64,000 bases of DNA from Haloechinothrix alba. GTDB taxonomy: Bacteria > Actinomycetota > Actinomycetes > Mycobacteriales > Pseudonocardiaceae. Location: positions 1 to 64,000 of the forward strand of contig NZ_FZNW01000017.1 in the NCBI RefSeq assembly GCF_900188115.1, in the 5' to 3' direction. The notes below the pieces were generated by a model. It saw only the letters and a program-made list of their open reading frames with translations. It was not told the origin of the DNA and ran no database searches. A program made the position numbers and the translations under genes. Within the stretch, counting starts at the first letter, position 1. Every line of letters begins with the position of its first letter. Shown here piece after piece: positions 1 through 8,724 of this stretch.

Positions 1-125
1 CGGACGAAGGCGTGCAGATGGCGCACCAGGCTCGTCAGTATATCCCGCAGCCGCGGGTCCGGAGTATCGGCGAAACTCGCGATGACCGCGTCGGCGGCGT
101 TCGACTCCGTGAAATCCGTAGCCAT
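1..125 (-). CDS. Intradiol ring-cleavage dioxygenase, N-terminal fragment (cut by window edge)
   Basis: Only the first 41 codons are inside the window. The start ATG is at 125 and the protein opens MATDFTESNAADAV, followed by DPRLRDILTSLVRHLHAF. That second segment resembles the N-terminal helical dimerisation region of catechol or hydroxyquinol 1,2-dioxygenases. The gene begins 16 bp downstream of the IclR regulator stop, so it probably shares its transcript. It would be a second intradiol dioxygenase next to the complete catA in this locus, perhaps for hydroxyquinol or a substituted catechol. The iron ligands lie outside the window, so substrate and integrity cannot be judged. Confidence 0.7.
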   Translation of the reverse strand, partial: MATDFTESNAADAVIASFADTPDPRLRDILTSLVRHLHAFV

Positions 126-141
126 GTTCGCTCCCCAAATC

Positions 142-918
142 CTAGCGGGTCGCGCCGAGCCGCGTGCTGATCTCGGCGGCGGCCTTGATGACCACAGGGA
201 GGTACTCGTTGTGAATGGTCTCCATGCTGACGTTCGCGGCGTGGCACGACATGCTCAGCGAGGCGACCACCCGGTTGGTCGAGTCCCGTACCGGTGCGGA
301 GAACGACCGCACACCCTCCTCGAGCTCCTGGTCCACCAGTGCCCAGCCGTGCTCGCGGACCTCGAACAGGATCTCGCGCAGCCGGTCGACGTCGGTGACG
401 GTTCGCGGGGTCAACGGGTGCAGGGTGACCTGCCCGAGGAACCTGTCGATCTCCCCGTCCGCCAGGCCGGCGAGCAGGACACGCCCCATCGACGTGGCGT
501 ACGCCGGTAGCCGGGTACCCGTCGTGAGGGTGATGCTCATGACGCGCCCGGCAGGGACGCGCGCGATATAGACCGCGTCCTCGCCGTCCAGGGCAGCCAT
601 CGAGCAGGTCTGACCGGTCGTGCTGGTGACCTCCTCCATGAACGGCTGGGCGACCTCGGTGAGGTTCATCGACGACAGGTAGGCGTTGCCGAGGGAAAGG
701 ACGTGCGGGGTCAGCGAGTACAACCTGCCTTCCCTGCGCAGGTACCCCAGCTCCTCCAGGGTCAGTACGATACGCCGCACCGTGGGCTTGCTCAGCCCTG
801 TCGCCTCGGCCAGCGCGGACAAGCTCAGTTGCGGGTGGTGGTTGGCGAAGGCCAGGATGACCGACAACCCTCGCTCGATCGACTGGATGTAGTCGTCACG
901 ATTGTCCGGCTTCACCAT
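142..918 (-). CDS. IclR-family transcriptional regulator of aromatic catabolism
   Basis: 258 aa. The N-terminal winged helix (about residues 10-70, with LSALAEATGLSKPTVRRIV) and a C-terminal effector-binding domain (about 85-255, with GQTCSMAALDGEDAVYIARV) are typical of the PcaR/CatR-like IclR group that senses aromatic ring-cleavage intermediates. The ATG at 918 is preceded by GGGGAGAG. An in-frame upstream ATG would add an implausible Arg-rich extension, so I reject it. The gene lies between catB and the second dioxygenase. It is the likely regulator of this cluster and perhaps of itself, because a degenerate copy of the divergent-promoter palindrome lies 43 bp upstream. Confidence 0.9.
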   Translation of the reverse strand: MVKPDNRDDYIQSIERGLSVILAFANHHPQLSLSALAEATGLSKPTVRRIVLTLEELGYLRREGRLYSLTPHVLSLGNAYLSSMNLTEVAQPFMEEVTSTTGQTCSMAALDGEDAVYIARVPAGRVMSITLTTGTRLPAYATSMGRVLLAGLADGEIDRFLGQVTLHPLTPRTVTDVDRLREILFEVREHGWALVDQELEEGVRSFSAPVRDSTNRVVASLSMSCHAANVSMETIHNEYLPVVIKAAAEISTRLGATR

Positions 919-960
919 GGAGCTCTCCCCTACCGCATCGGGACGGGAAACGATCGACGT

Positions 961-974
961 CCCGTATAGCGTAC
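961..974 (-). promoter_or_regulatory. Possible IclR operator upstream of the regulator gene
   Basis: On the minus strand this reads GTACGCTATACGGG. Ten of its first twelve bases match the palindrome at 5243-5257. It lies upstream of the IclR start, which would fit autoregulation. This is inference from similarity only. Confidence 0.35.
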
Positions 975-1052
975 GACTTGTAACAGCACTTGTGTCGATA
1001 CGGCGAGAACTCCGGTGCCGGCGATGCGGCCGGCGCCTGACGGTCTCCGCCG

Positions 1053-2174
1053 TCACGGGCGCCGGTACGTGGACAGCTTCCGCTCGTCGATCCGGACACC
1101 GAGCCCCGGTTCCCTCGGCACCCGGAGGTGACCGTCGGAGTAGTTCAACGGCCTGGCACTGACGTCGTCGGCCAGCAGCTTCGGCCCGAACAGCTCACTG
1201 CCGAAGGACACGTTGGCGGTGGCACCGTAGACGTGTGCGGCAGCGGCCGTGCCGATCGAGGACTCGATGCTGGTGCCGCCGTGGCAGGGGATCCCGGCGG
1301 CCTCGGCCACGGCCGCGGTCTTCTTCGTCCTTGTCAGGCCGCCAAGCTTGGGCACCTTCAGGGAGAACACGTCCCCCGCGTTGTGCCGGCAGACGCGCAG
1401 CGCGTCGTGCACGCTCTGCAGGCTCTCGTCGACCATGAGCGGTGTGCGCAGGCGCGCGGCGAGCCGACCCATGGCCTCGACGTTCCACCCGGGAATCGGT
1501 TGCTCGATCAGGTCGATCCCGCCGTCCTCCAGCTCCGGAAGCCACCTGGTCGCGGTCATCTCGTCCCACGCGGCGTTGAGGTCGACCCGCACGCTGGCGC
1601 GGTCACCCAGCGCCTTGGCTACCGCGAGCACGCGGTCACAGTCGGCGCGGGGGTCCTGAGCACCCATCTTGAGCTTGAAGCTCACATGCCCTTCGGAGAG
1701 GAGCTTGTCCTCCGCCTCGGCACTGACGCCATCGGCCTCTTCCGCGCCGAGCGCCCAGGTGACCGGGATCGACTCGCGGTACAGCCCGCCGAGCAGGTCG
1801 TGGACCGGCACGCCGAGTGCCTGCCCCCAGATGTCGAACAGCGCCATCTCCAGGCACGCCTTCGCCGCCCGGTTACCGGCGGCCACGGTGTCCATGCGTT
1901 CGAGCGCGGCCTCGATGCGAGCGGCCGGATGCCCGATGAGTGTGGGTGCGAGGTAGGTGTCGATGACACTCTTGATCGCCTCCACGCTCTCCCCGCCCCA
2001 CCAGGGACCGCCCGGGGTCGACGCCTCACCGACGCCTTCGAGGCCGTCCTCCGTGCGTACACGGCTCAGGACGTAGCTCTGGTGGTCGATGGTGGTGGAC
2101 TTGAACTTGTGCGGGCGGATCGTCGGGAGGTCGACGATCACGGTCTCGACGGAGCGGATCCGCAAGGAGGGCAT
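1053..2174 (-). CDS. catB: Muconate cycloisomerase
   Basis: 373 aa, enolase superfamily (muconate-lactonising subgroup). It converts cis,cis-muconate to muconolactone in the catechol branch of the beta-ketoadipate pathway. Numbering from the first in-frame Met, the catalytic set is intact: K172-x-K174 (FKLKMG), metal ligands D203 (RVDLN), E229 (LIEQP) and D254 (VDES), and K278 (SLKVPK). I chose the ATG at 2174 (MPSLRIRSVE), which has AAGGAA in front of it; an in-frame ATG five codons upstream has no better ribosome site. It follows catA by 85 bp containing a strong hairpin. Context and motifs agree. Confidence 0.93.
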   Translation of the reverse strand: MPSLRIRSVETVIVDLPTIRPHKFKSTTIDHQSYVLSRVRTEDGLEGVGEASTPGGPWWGGESVEAIKSVIDTYLAPTLIGHPAARIEAALERMDTVAAGNRAAKACLEMALFDIWGQALGVPVHDLLGGLYRESIPVTWALGAEEADGVSAEAEDKLLSEGHVSFKLKMGAQDPRADCDRVLAVAKALGDRASVRVDLNAAWDEMTATRWLPELEDGGIDLIEQPIPGWNVEAMGRLAARLRTPLMVDESLQSVHDALRVCRHNAGDVFSLKVPKLGGLTRTKKTAAVAEAAGIPCHGGTSIESSIGTAAAAHVYGATANVSFGSELFGPKLLADDVSARPLNYSDGHLRVPREPGLGVRIDERKLSTYRRP

Positions 2175-2220
2175 GCAGGTTCCTTTCAACGCGCACCTTC
2201 TCGGGTTCGGCGACGGGGGC

Positions 2221-2249
2221 GGGGTAGCCGGGCCGGACCCGGCTACCCC
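2221..2249. terminator. Hairpin between catA and catB
   Basis: A perfect 12-bp inverted repeat, GGGGTAGCCGGG and CCCGGCTACCCC, around a 5-base loop, 11 bp after the catA stop. There is no U tract. It could be a partial terminator or an mRNA-stabilising stem that sets the catA:catB ratio. Confidence 0.55.
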
Positions 2250-2259
2250 GCCGCATCGG

Positions 2260-3045
2260 CTACCCGGCCGGGGTGAGCCGGAACTCGTGGGAGGTGCTGT
2301 AGAAGGGCCGGCTCAGCCCGCGCTCGGACAGCTCCGCCGGGTCGTCGTGCTTGCGCAGGCTCAGGATCAGCTCCGGCTTGACCGCGCTGGCGATATCCGA
2401 CTCGAGGTAGCGATCGCCCTCGAAGTACAGCTGCGTGGTCAACGACTCGTAACCCTCCGCGGAAACCATGAAGTGCAGGTGGCCCGGTCGCCAGTCGTGC
2501 CAGCCCGCCGCGTTGAGCAGCTCCTCGACCGGCCCGCCGCGCGGGAGGTGGTACGACGGCGGCACGATCGTGCGCACCTCGAACCGGCCGTTGCCGTCGG
2601 CGGTCATCCGGCCACGGAGGTTGAAGGCAGGCGGCCCGTCGTGGACGTTCGAGTACAGGCAGTCCGCGTCCGCCTGCCACAGGTCCAGTACGGCTCCGGG
2701 GACGGGGCTGCCCTCGGCGGAGAGCACCGTGCCGGACAGGATGAGCACGTCCCCGGCCTCGTCGTCCCGCTGGGGAAGCACGTAGGGCCGCTCCAGCCAG
2801 GGGGCCCCGGCTACGTAGTAGGGACCTTCGATGGTGCTGCCCGGGCCTGTCGCGTTGACCGCCTCCACCGTGTGCTCGAAGAACACGTCGGCGAACAGCG
2901 GCCACTCCCCGGCATGTCCGAGGCGGATGAGCCAGTCGAGCCCCGCACGGTACTCGTCGTAGGTGACGCCGTGCTTGTCGAGCTGGGCGTTGACGCTGTC
3001 GATGATGTCGGAAAGGACCTCGTGGGTACGTTGCTGCGATGTCAC
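2260..3045 (-). CDS. catA: Catechol 1,2-dioxygenase
   Basis: 261 aa intradiol dioxygenase that opens catechol to cis,cis-muconate with non-haem Fe(III). All four expected ligands are visible: Tyr in ADCLYSN, Tyr in PPSYHLP, and the two His of GHLHF. The N-terminal helical linker and the STIEGPYYV segment are typical of the family. The start is taken as the GTG at 3045, which follows AAGGAGAAGCT; an ATG 22 codons upstream lies inside the pheA1-catA gap and lacks a ribosome site. It sits 37 bp after pheA1, so phenol hydroxylation and ring cleavage are probably co-transcribed. Confidence 0.94.
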   Translation of the reverse strand: MTSQQRTHEVLSDIIDSVNAQLDKHGVTYDEYRAGLDWLIRLGHAGEWPLFADVFFEHTVEAVNATGPGSTIEGPYYVAGAPWLERPYVLPQRDDEAGDVLILSGTVLSAEGSPVPGAVLDLWQADADCLYSNVHDGPPAFNLRGRMTADGNGRFEVRTIVPPSYHLPRGGPVEELLNAAGWHDWRPGHLHFMVSAEGYESLTTQLYFEGDRYLESDIASAVKPELILSLRKHDDPAELSERGLSRPFYSTSHEFRLTPAG

Positions 3046-3082
3046 AGCTTCTCCTTGTCGGTGAGGCTGCCGTCGCGCTGGG

Positions 3083-4651
3083 TCAGCGACGGTTGTGGAT
3101 GCTGATGTCATCGGGGTTGATCAGGTCGGGCACGGTCCAGCCGTCCAGGTCGTACTCGGCCATGCACTGCTCGGCCATGGCCTTCATGCCGTCGGCCGTG
3201 CCGGCGTTCTCGTGCGCGGCGAGCATCTCGAAACGGACGTTCTCGTGGTTGCCCGAGTAGTTGACCTCGTAGAGCTCGTGACGGCTGCCGAACTCGCTGC
3301 CGATCGAATCCCAGATCAGCTTCATCAGCTTGACCCGGTCGACGGACTCGTAGCCGTTCGAACCGCGCACGTACTGGTCCAGGTACGGCCGGATCTCCGG
3401 CTCCTTGAAGTCACGCGCGTTGGAGTTGAGGTAGATCAGCGAGCTGCCCAGGTCCTTCTCGATGATCTGCTTGATCTGGGGGTAGCCCTGCGTCATGAAC
3501 CACCGGTACGCCAGCCCGTAGTCCAGGTTGGGCAGCAGTGCCCCGTCCTTCCACTCGTTCGGGGTCCTCGCCATGGCGTCGGACAGACCCCAGAACATGT
3601 TGCGCCACGCGAGCACCTCACCGACCCGGGTCTGGATACCCCGGAAGTCCTTGGTTCCGGTGACCTCGACGCCCTTCATCAGCAGCCCGGCCAGGAAGTC
3701 CAGCTTGACCGCGAGGCGCGTCACGCCGTGGAAGGTGAACCGGTGCAGGAAGCCGGATCCGGGGAAGAACGTGCTGGCCTTCTCCGTGTCCCCGAAGATG
3801 AACACGTTCTCCCAGGGGATCTTCACCTTGTCGAGGATGAAGATCGTGTCGTTCTCGTCCATCCGGGACGACAGCGGGTAGTCGAACGGGCTACCGATGG
3901 CGTCGGCCTGCATGGAGTAGGAGTGCCTGCAGATCAGCTTCATCCCCGGTGCGTTCATCGGCACGGTGCACACCAGCGCGAACTGGCGCTCCTTGATCGG
4001 GAGACCGTAGTGCGCGATGAAGTTGTAGTGCGTCAGGGCCGACCCGGTGGCGACCACCTTCGCGCCTGAGACGATCAGGCCGTCGTCGCGCTCCTCCTCG
4101 ACGTGGATGAACACGTCCTTGACGTCGTCGGGGTTCTTGTGCCGGTCCACAGGGGGATGGATGATCGCGTGGTTCCAGTACAGCAGCTTCTCCTGCGACT
4201 CGCGGTACCAGCGTCGCGCGTTGTCGGCGAACGGCTCGTAGAAGTCCGCGTTGGCGCCGAGCGTGCCGAGGAAGCTCGCCTTGTAGTCGGGACTGCGGCC
4301 CATCCAGCCGTAGGTCATCCGCGCCCACTCGGCGATGGCGTCGCGGTCGGCAAGCAGGTCGTCCACACTGTACGGAGTACGGAAGAACGGGTGGGTGAAC
4401 CCGCCGTTGCCCGTGTCGGTCGGCCGGGTCAGCACGTCCTTCCGGTCCGGGTCATGCAGGCCGTCGTACAACCGCGCGGTCATGCGCACCGGGTTGCGAA
4501 ACGCCGGATGCGTGGTGACATCGCTGACCTTCTCCCCGTAGAGCCACAGCTCCCGGCCGTCGCGCAAGCTGTCGATGTACTCCTCGCCGGTCATGGGACG
4601 CTGCGTGGCCTCGGGGGCCACGGTCGGGTTGATCTGCTCCTGTGACGTCAC
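3083..4651 (-). CDS. pheA1: FADH2-dependent phenol 2-monooxygenase, oxygenase component
   Basis: 522 aa, HpaB/PheA1 family (4-hydroxyphenylacetate 3-hydroxylase fold). It hydroxylates phenol or a substituted phenol to the catechol, using reduced FAD from the partner reductase. The acyl-CoA-dehydrogenase-like core is recognisable: [16 protein letters not shown] near residue 120, the flavin region with [13 protein letters not shown], and [17 protein letters not shown]. The start is the GTG at 4651, directly after GAGGAGGGCTCA; the much longer open frame upstream is read-through of pheA2 in another frame. Coupling to pheA2 upstream and catA downstream favours phenol over 4-hydroxyphenylacetate, but the substrate is inferred from context. 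Confidence 0.88.
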   Translation of the reverse strand: MTSQEQINPTVAPEATQRPMTGEEYIDSLRDGRELWLYGEKVSDVTTHPAFRNPVRMTARLYDGLHDPDRKDVLTRPTDTGNGGFTHPFFRTPYSVDDLLADRDAIAEWARMTYGWMGRSPDYKASFLGTLGANADFYEPFADNARRWYRESQEKLLYWNHAIIHPPVDRHKNPDDVKDVFIHVEEERDDGLIVSGAKVVATGSALTHYNFIAHYGLPIKERQFALVCTVPMNAPGMKLICRHSYSMQADAIGSPFDYPLSSRMDENDTIFILDKVKIPWENVFIFGDTEKASTFFPGSGFLHRFTFHGVTRLAVKLDFLAGLLMKGVEVTGTKDFRGIQTRVGEVLAWRNMFWGLSDAMARTPNEWKDGALLPNLDYGLAYRWFMTQGYPQIKQIIEKDLGSSLIYLNSNARDFKEPEIRPYLDQYVRGSNGYESVDRVKLMKLIWDSIGSEFGSRHELYEVNYSGNHENVRFEMLAAHENAGTADGMKAMAEQCMAEYDLDGWTVPDLINPDDISIHNRR

Positions 4652-4691
4652 TGAGCCCTCCTCGATGGGATTCGACGTGCGGGGGTTCTTT

Positions 4692-5228
4692 TCAGGCGAT
4701 GCCGACCAGTCGGCTCTGGCTCGACGGGCAGTCCAGCGATTCCAACCAGGGCGCGAACTCGAATGCCGGTCCGAGCTCACGGAAGCCGCCTCGGTAGAAG
4801 ACAAGCGGGTCTCCCTCGGTGACCGCGAGCTCGTCGACCTCGCCGAGGTAGAGCACGTGGTCACCACCGTCGTAGGCACGCCACGGGCTGCAGGCGAGGT
4901 GCGCGAGCACCCCGGACAGTCGAGGCGGGCCCGCTGCCGGCCGGACCCACTCCACCGGCCGGCTCCGTGGCTTGCCCGCGAAATGCAGCGCGATGTCGTC
5001 CTGCGCATCGGCAAGCACGTTCACGGAGAACGCGCGGCCGGACAGGTACGAGCACAGCTTCGTACGGCGGTCCAGTGAGACGAGCACCAGTGGCGGATCC
5101 AGCGACACCGCCGTGAACGCGTTGACGGTCGCGCCGTGCGGACTCCCGTCCACATCACAGCTGATCACTGTCACACCACTGGCGAAGTGTCCGAGGCAGT
5201 TCCGAAGCTCCCGTGGCTCGATCGGCAT
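4692..5228 (-). CDS. pheA2: Flavin reductase of the two-component phenol hydroxylase
   Basis: 178 aa, HpaC/PheA2-type flavin:NADH reductase (split beta-barrel). Characteristic segments are [30 protein letters not shown] and [10 protein letters not shown]. It supplies FADH2 to PheA1. The ATG at 5228 has AGGAGG seven bases in front; an upstream in-frame ATG would place the start within the promoter palindrome. It is the first gene of the minus-strand operon, 40 bp before pheA1. The promoter region shared with catC carries the putative IclR site. Confidence 0.88.
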   Translation of the reverse strand: MPIEPRELRNCLGHFASGVTVISCDVDGSPHGATVNAFTAVSLDPPLVLVSLDRRTKLCSYLSGRAFSVNVLADAQDDIALHFAGKPRSRPVEWVRPAAGPPRLSGVLAHLACSPWRAYDGGDHVLYLGEVDELAVTEGDPLVFYRGGFRELGPAFEFAPWLESLDCPSSQSRLVGIA

Positions 5229-5242
5229 GACGCCTCCTGGTT

Positions 5243-5257
5243 GTACGGTATCCGTAC
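5243..5257. promoter_or_regulatory. Palindrome between divergent pheA2 and catC, probable regulator operator
   Basis: GTACGGTATCCGTAC: perfect 6-bp arms around a 3-base centre, 14 bp upstream of the pheA2 start and in the shared divergent promoter region with catC. A related sequence lies upstream of the IclR gene. Assignment to that regulator is inferred. Confidence 0.55.
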
Positions 5258-5342
5258 TTTTTATACGCATTCCGGTTGACATGACTCACTATGCGGCCAA
5301 GGATGGGTTGTGTCAACAGTCACAACCGGCGAAGGAGTGGGG

Positions 5343-5651
5343 ATGCTCTTCCACGCGCGGATGCGGGTGCACCTGCCGCACGACCTGGATCAGGACGCGG
5401 CTGACCGGCTGAAGGAGCAGGAACGTCAGCGTGCGCAGGAGCTACAGCGCGACGGGCGCTGGCGGCATCTGTGGCGTGTCGCGGGCGAGTACGCCAACAT
5501 CAGCGTGTTCGACGTCGACTCGCCGGACGAGCTGCACCGGCTGATCTCCCAGCTGCCCCTGTTCCCGTACATGGACGTGGAGGTGACACCGCTGGCCAGG
5601 CACCCCTCCGCGATCAGCGACGACGCCGTGTCCGACGAGCCGGGGTCGTGA
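5343..5651 (+). CDS. catC: Muconolactone Delta-isomerase
   Basis: 102 aa. The start MLFHARMRVHLPHDLD and the core WRHLWRVAGEYANISVFDV, then LPLFPYMDVEVTPLARHPS, are typical of the small ferredoxin-like muconolactone isomerases (usually about 92-96 aa). It converts muconolactone to beta-ketoadipate enol-lactone, the step after CatB. The ATG at 5343 follows GAAGGAG; a GTG at 5310 in frame would extend the N terminus by 11 residues without a better site. It is transcribed away from the phe/cat operon. The enol-lactone hydrolase and later enzymes are not in this window. Confidence 0.92.
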   Translation: MLFHARMRVHLPHDLDQDAADRLKEQERQRAQELQRDGRWRHLWRVAGEYANISVFDVDSPDELHRLISQLPLFPYMDVEVTPLARHPSAISDDAVSDEPGS

Positions 5652-5709
5652 CGACGGGCGGCGATCCGGGAAGGGGCGCCCGCAGACGGTCCGGCTCACG
5701 CCACGGGCC

Positions 5710-6636
5710 CTATGGAACAGGGGACGTTCCGACCAGGGCGTCGTGAATCCGCCTCGCCACGTCCTTGTCCTGGAGATACCCGCTGATCCCGTGACGGTTC
5801 GCGGTGCTGTTGTGCACGTCGTCCTTGTTCGATATGCCGGGCTCCTCGGGGCTCAGCGGGAAGTGCGTGGTATCCAGCGGGTGAAGCGCGACGAAGTCAC
5901 GCTCGTCCAGCGCGTTGAACCAGTGGGATGCGCACTCCGGGCATCGGGTCGGCTTCTCCAGCACCCTCCTGATCGCGGTGACGGCCAGCGGCGATCCCAA
6001 CGTGACGAACAGCGGGACCGTCCGGCGACCCCCGCTACCGCCGGCCGCGCGCTGGTGCCGCAGTACGTTGTAGGCGACCACGCTGCCGAGCGAGTGGCCG
6101 ACGACCACGGACTCCGCCCCGGGAGCCAACGCGGACGCGACCCCGGTGTCGATCGCCGTGCGGATGGCGGGGTTCGTCAGGTACACGTACACGTCGCTGG
6201 TGAACAGGATGAGGACCGCGCTGCTGGCACCCGGCACGAAACGGTCGATTGCCCTGGCTGTGGCACGGACCCAGCCCCAGTCCCGCGGCCCCCGTTCGAT
6301 CACGTCCGAGTCGGCGACCTCGTCGATCTGTTCCTCGGTAACCTCGTGGCGCTGTAGGAGATCCATCATCACGGCGTGCAGGAACCGCTGTTCCTCGCCG
6401 GGCACCCCGTCACCCCGGAGTATCACCGCGGCGGCGTCCTCAGTGGATACCCCGGAGTCCAGCTGGTACAAGGTGTCCCCGTAGTACGGGAACCGTATGT
6501 CGGACTCGGCGATCGGCAGCTCGAGGCCGTTCTCCCGCAGCCCGGAGCGCAGCGCGTCGACCCACTCCGCCTTCAGGGCCACCGCGTCCTTCTTCTGTTG
6601 ATCCCGCCCGTGCACCAGTACCAGCCTGCGTGTCAT
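5710..6636 (-). CDS. Alpha/beta-hydrolase coupled to the caspase-like gene
   Basis: 308 aa, cytosolic; no signal peptide. It opens MTRRLVLVHGRDQQKKD (oxyanion-type HG) and carries a clear nucleophile elbow VVVGHSLGS with Ser182. Candidate acid residues are D244 or D247 (NALDERDFVAL) and the His is H282 (NRHGISGYL). This looks like a lipase- or esterase-fold enzyme, but I cannot name a substrate. The start overlaps the caspase-like stop in an ATGA, and GAGGAGT precedes it, so the two proteins are made from one message. A serine hydrolase activated or controlled by the partner protease is an inference from the coupling alone. Confidence 0.8.
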   Translation of the reverse strand: MTRRLVLVHGRDQQKKDAVALKAEWVDALRSGLRENGLELPIAESDIRFPYYGDTLYQLDSGVSTEDAAAVILRGDGVPGEEQRFLHAVMMDLLQRHEVTEEQIDEVADSDVIERGPRDWGWVRATARAIDRFVPGASSAVLILFTSDVYVYLTNPAIRTAIDTGVASALAPGAESVVVGHSLGSVVAYNVLRHQRAAGGSGGRRTVPLFVTLGSPLAVTAIRRVLEKPTRCPECASHWFNALDERDFVALHPLDTTHFPLSPEEPGISNKDDVHNSTANRHGISGYLQDKDVARRIHDALVGTSPVP

Positions 6637-8441
6637 CGCAACTCCTCGTTTCGCAATGCCGTCCGGAGCTTGTCCACGCCCGCCGGACCGAACAACGTCC
6701 ACAGTGACTCACGGACATCCGTATCCAGGCCCGCGAGCGCGCGGGGAAGCCACAACCGATGGGCGTTGAGCAATGCCCAGCCCTGGGCGAGCAGCGGAAC
6801 GCACGGCACGACCCGCTTCCGGGCCCCGAGCGGGTTGTCCGTCAGCGACCATTCGAGCAGGGCCAGGTCGAAGAGCGTGAAGCCTCGATGGCTGTGACGC
6901 ATGTCGGCGGACATCTCGCCGATCCGCTCGATATCACCGAGATCGTGCATGGCGTAGGCGGCGTAGACCGACAACGCCGGGTCGATCTCCCCGGCCACCC
7001 GCATTCGCTCCGCGATACGCGCGGCGTCATCGGAGTCGGGCCGGAACCTGCCGTGCAGCGACGCCGAAGCCGCAGCGGCGCGCAGCGCACGGATGTCGGA
7101 CGCCCGCCTCGCGTAGCGCTCCCACCTGGCGGTGTTGCTGGATGGTTCGTAGGCGACGTCCACGAGCTCGTCGCCATCGACGGTCAACGCCGCGACGAAG
7201 TCCGGTAACGCGGCCACCACTGCCCCGGTCCCGTTGTCGGACCGCACCAGGACCGAGGCCGGTTCCCCGGCGTCGAGCCGCTCGACACGCACCGTCTGCC
7301 GATCGTCGAGGATCTCGGCGTCGGCACTCGCCGCGACGACCTCGGCCACCGTCGCACCACGGACCTTGATGCCGCAGCCGGAGGTGAAGTAGTCCGGCCC
7401 GAACACCGCAGACACGCCTTCTTCGGCGGGGGCCGGCTCGCCGTCGTCGGGCGCGGCAGCGCCGACGGCACCCTCGGGGCCGCCGACACCCTCGGGGTCG
7501 TGCCCGGAGGGCATCCACGATCCCGCCGTCGCCGCCGTCACGATCCCGCCTGCGATGTGCTCGCGCCGCTCCGGCGACACCGCCCGGCGGGTGCGCGGGT
7601 CCGGCTCCGCACCCGATGACGCATCCGCCCGAGTGCCCTCCGGCCGGGTACCGCGTTCCACGCGTGAGACCCAGTCCTCGTACGAGGTGATGATGGCATC
7701 CGGGCTCTGGTTGACCTTGCCCGCCAGTTGCCGCTCGAGAATCCTGCGCGGGACCTCCTCTTCGAGGTAGGCCTGCAGCGGTCGTGGTCGCACGTACAGC
7801 GCGGGGTCCGCGGCATCTCGCAAGTCCTCGAGCACGTCGGGGCACGACCCGGCAAGGGCTTCGAGCAAGGCTTGCGTGTAGAGCGCCTTGTACGCACCCG
7901 CTGCGGCTTCCGGGGCCTTGATCTCGGCTGCCGTCCTGCCGAGGAAACAGGCGAAGAACTGGTCGACAAGACCGGGTCGATCGCTCAACCCCTCATTCGG
8001 GAACACGTCCTGACCACGCACGTTCTGGGCACGGATGCCTTCGGGGGCCACCCGGCACGCATCCGAAATGATCACAACGTGCGGGATCCCGCAGTAACGC
8101 GCGAGCTCGGCACTTCCGGTCACGTTGACCGCGGCACTCGTGCGGACGGGGGCTTCGGTGAGTAACCAGTGCTCGCACCGGTTGATGTTGACGCCGTGAC
8201 CGGCAGAGTACACGACCAGCTGGTCGACTCCCGCCCCGCCGATGAGCTCCGTGACCGCATCATAGATCAGTTCCGGGGTGACCTCGCGGCCATCCGCATC
8301 CGTGATCAGCTTCGCCCGGTCAGCACCCATCCCCTGGCTCAGGGCCCACTCGTGCATCGCGGCCGCACCGGCCGCGGCATCACGAAGCGGGGTGAGGTCG
8401 CCACTGCGGTCCACCCCGATGAAGACGCCGGCGCGGATCAT
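6633..8441 (-). CDS. Caspase-family (C14-type) protease with C-terminal helical domain
   Basis: 602 aa. Residues 1-270 form a caspase p20-like domain: MIRAGVFIGVDRSGDL, then the catalytic His82 in VVYSAGHGVN and catalytic Cys129 in VVIISDACRV, each after a hydrophobic strand as expected. A Glu/Pro/Gly-rich linker follows (about 310-385). The C-terminal 215 residues are partly helical and TPR-like (LSVYAAYAMHDLGDIERIGEM) and may be a sensor or scaffold. No signal peptide or membrane segment is seen. The ATG at 8441 follows GGGAGGTCGAC. It overlaps the downstream hydrolase by 4 bp. Bacterial caspase homologues often occur in conflict or cell-death systems; the role here is not known. Confidence 0.85.
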   Translation of the reverse strand: MIRAGVFIGVDRSGDLTPLRDAAAGAAAMHEWALSQGMGADRAKLITDADGREVTPELIYDAVTELIGGAGVDQLVVYSAGHGVNINRCEHWLLTEAPVRTSAAVNVTGSAELARYCGIPHVVIISDACRVAPEGIRAQNVRGQDVFPNEGLSDRPGLVDQFFACFLGRTAAEIKAPEAAAGAYKALYTQALLEALAGSCPDVLEDLRDAADPALYVRPRPLQAYLEEEVPRRILERQLAGKVNQSPDAIITSYEDWVSRVERGTRPEGTRADASSGAEPDPRTRRAVSPERREHIAGGIVTAATAGSWMPSGHDPEGVGGPEGAVGAAAPDDGEPAPAEEGVSAVFGPDYFTSGCGIKVRGATVAEVVAASADAEILDDRQTVRVERLDAGEPASVLVRSDNGTGAVVAALPDFVAALTVDGDELVDVAYEPSSNTARWERYARRASDIRALRAAAASASLHGRFRPDSDDAARIAERMRVAGEIDPALSVYAAYAMHDLGDIERIGEMSADMRHSHRGFTLFDLALLEWSLTDNPLGARKRVVPCVPLLAQGWALLNAHRLWLPRALAGLDTDVRESLWTLFGPAGVDKLRTALRNEELR

Positions 8442-8724
8442 GTCGACCTCCCGTGTGGCGCGACCGAAGCGCACGGCGTGACCGCACGGCGCCGCACGCA
8501 TCCTCAGTGTCGACCCGACCGGCGGGGTGACAACACACTGCGAGCGAGTGAGACCGAACCGTGACACGGCGATACAGCATGGCGGTCAGCTCAACCACAC
8601 CATCGTCGCTGCTGGCGACAAGGCGGCGTCGGCGAAGCGGAGTTCGGCACCGTCTTCGGCCGAATCCAGGAACGTGGAGCTCGCGTACCGGGCCGATCCC
8701 GGACATCACCAGCCCGGCACCGGC

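Noticed and set aside
1128-2276. Long plus-strand open frame opposite catB
   Set aside because: High-GC antisense shadow; the minus-strand protein has every catalytic residue of muconate cycloisomerase.
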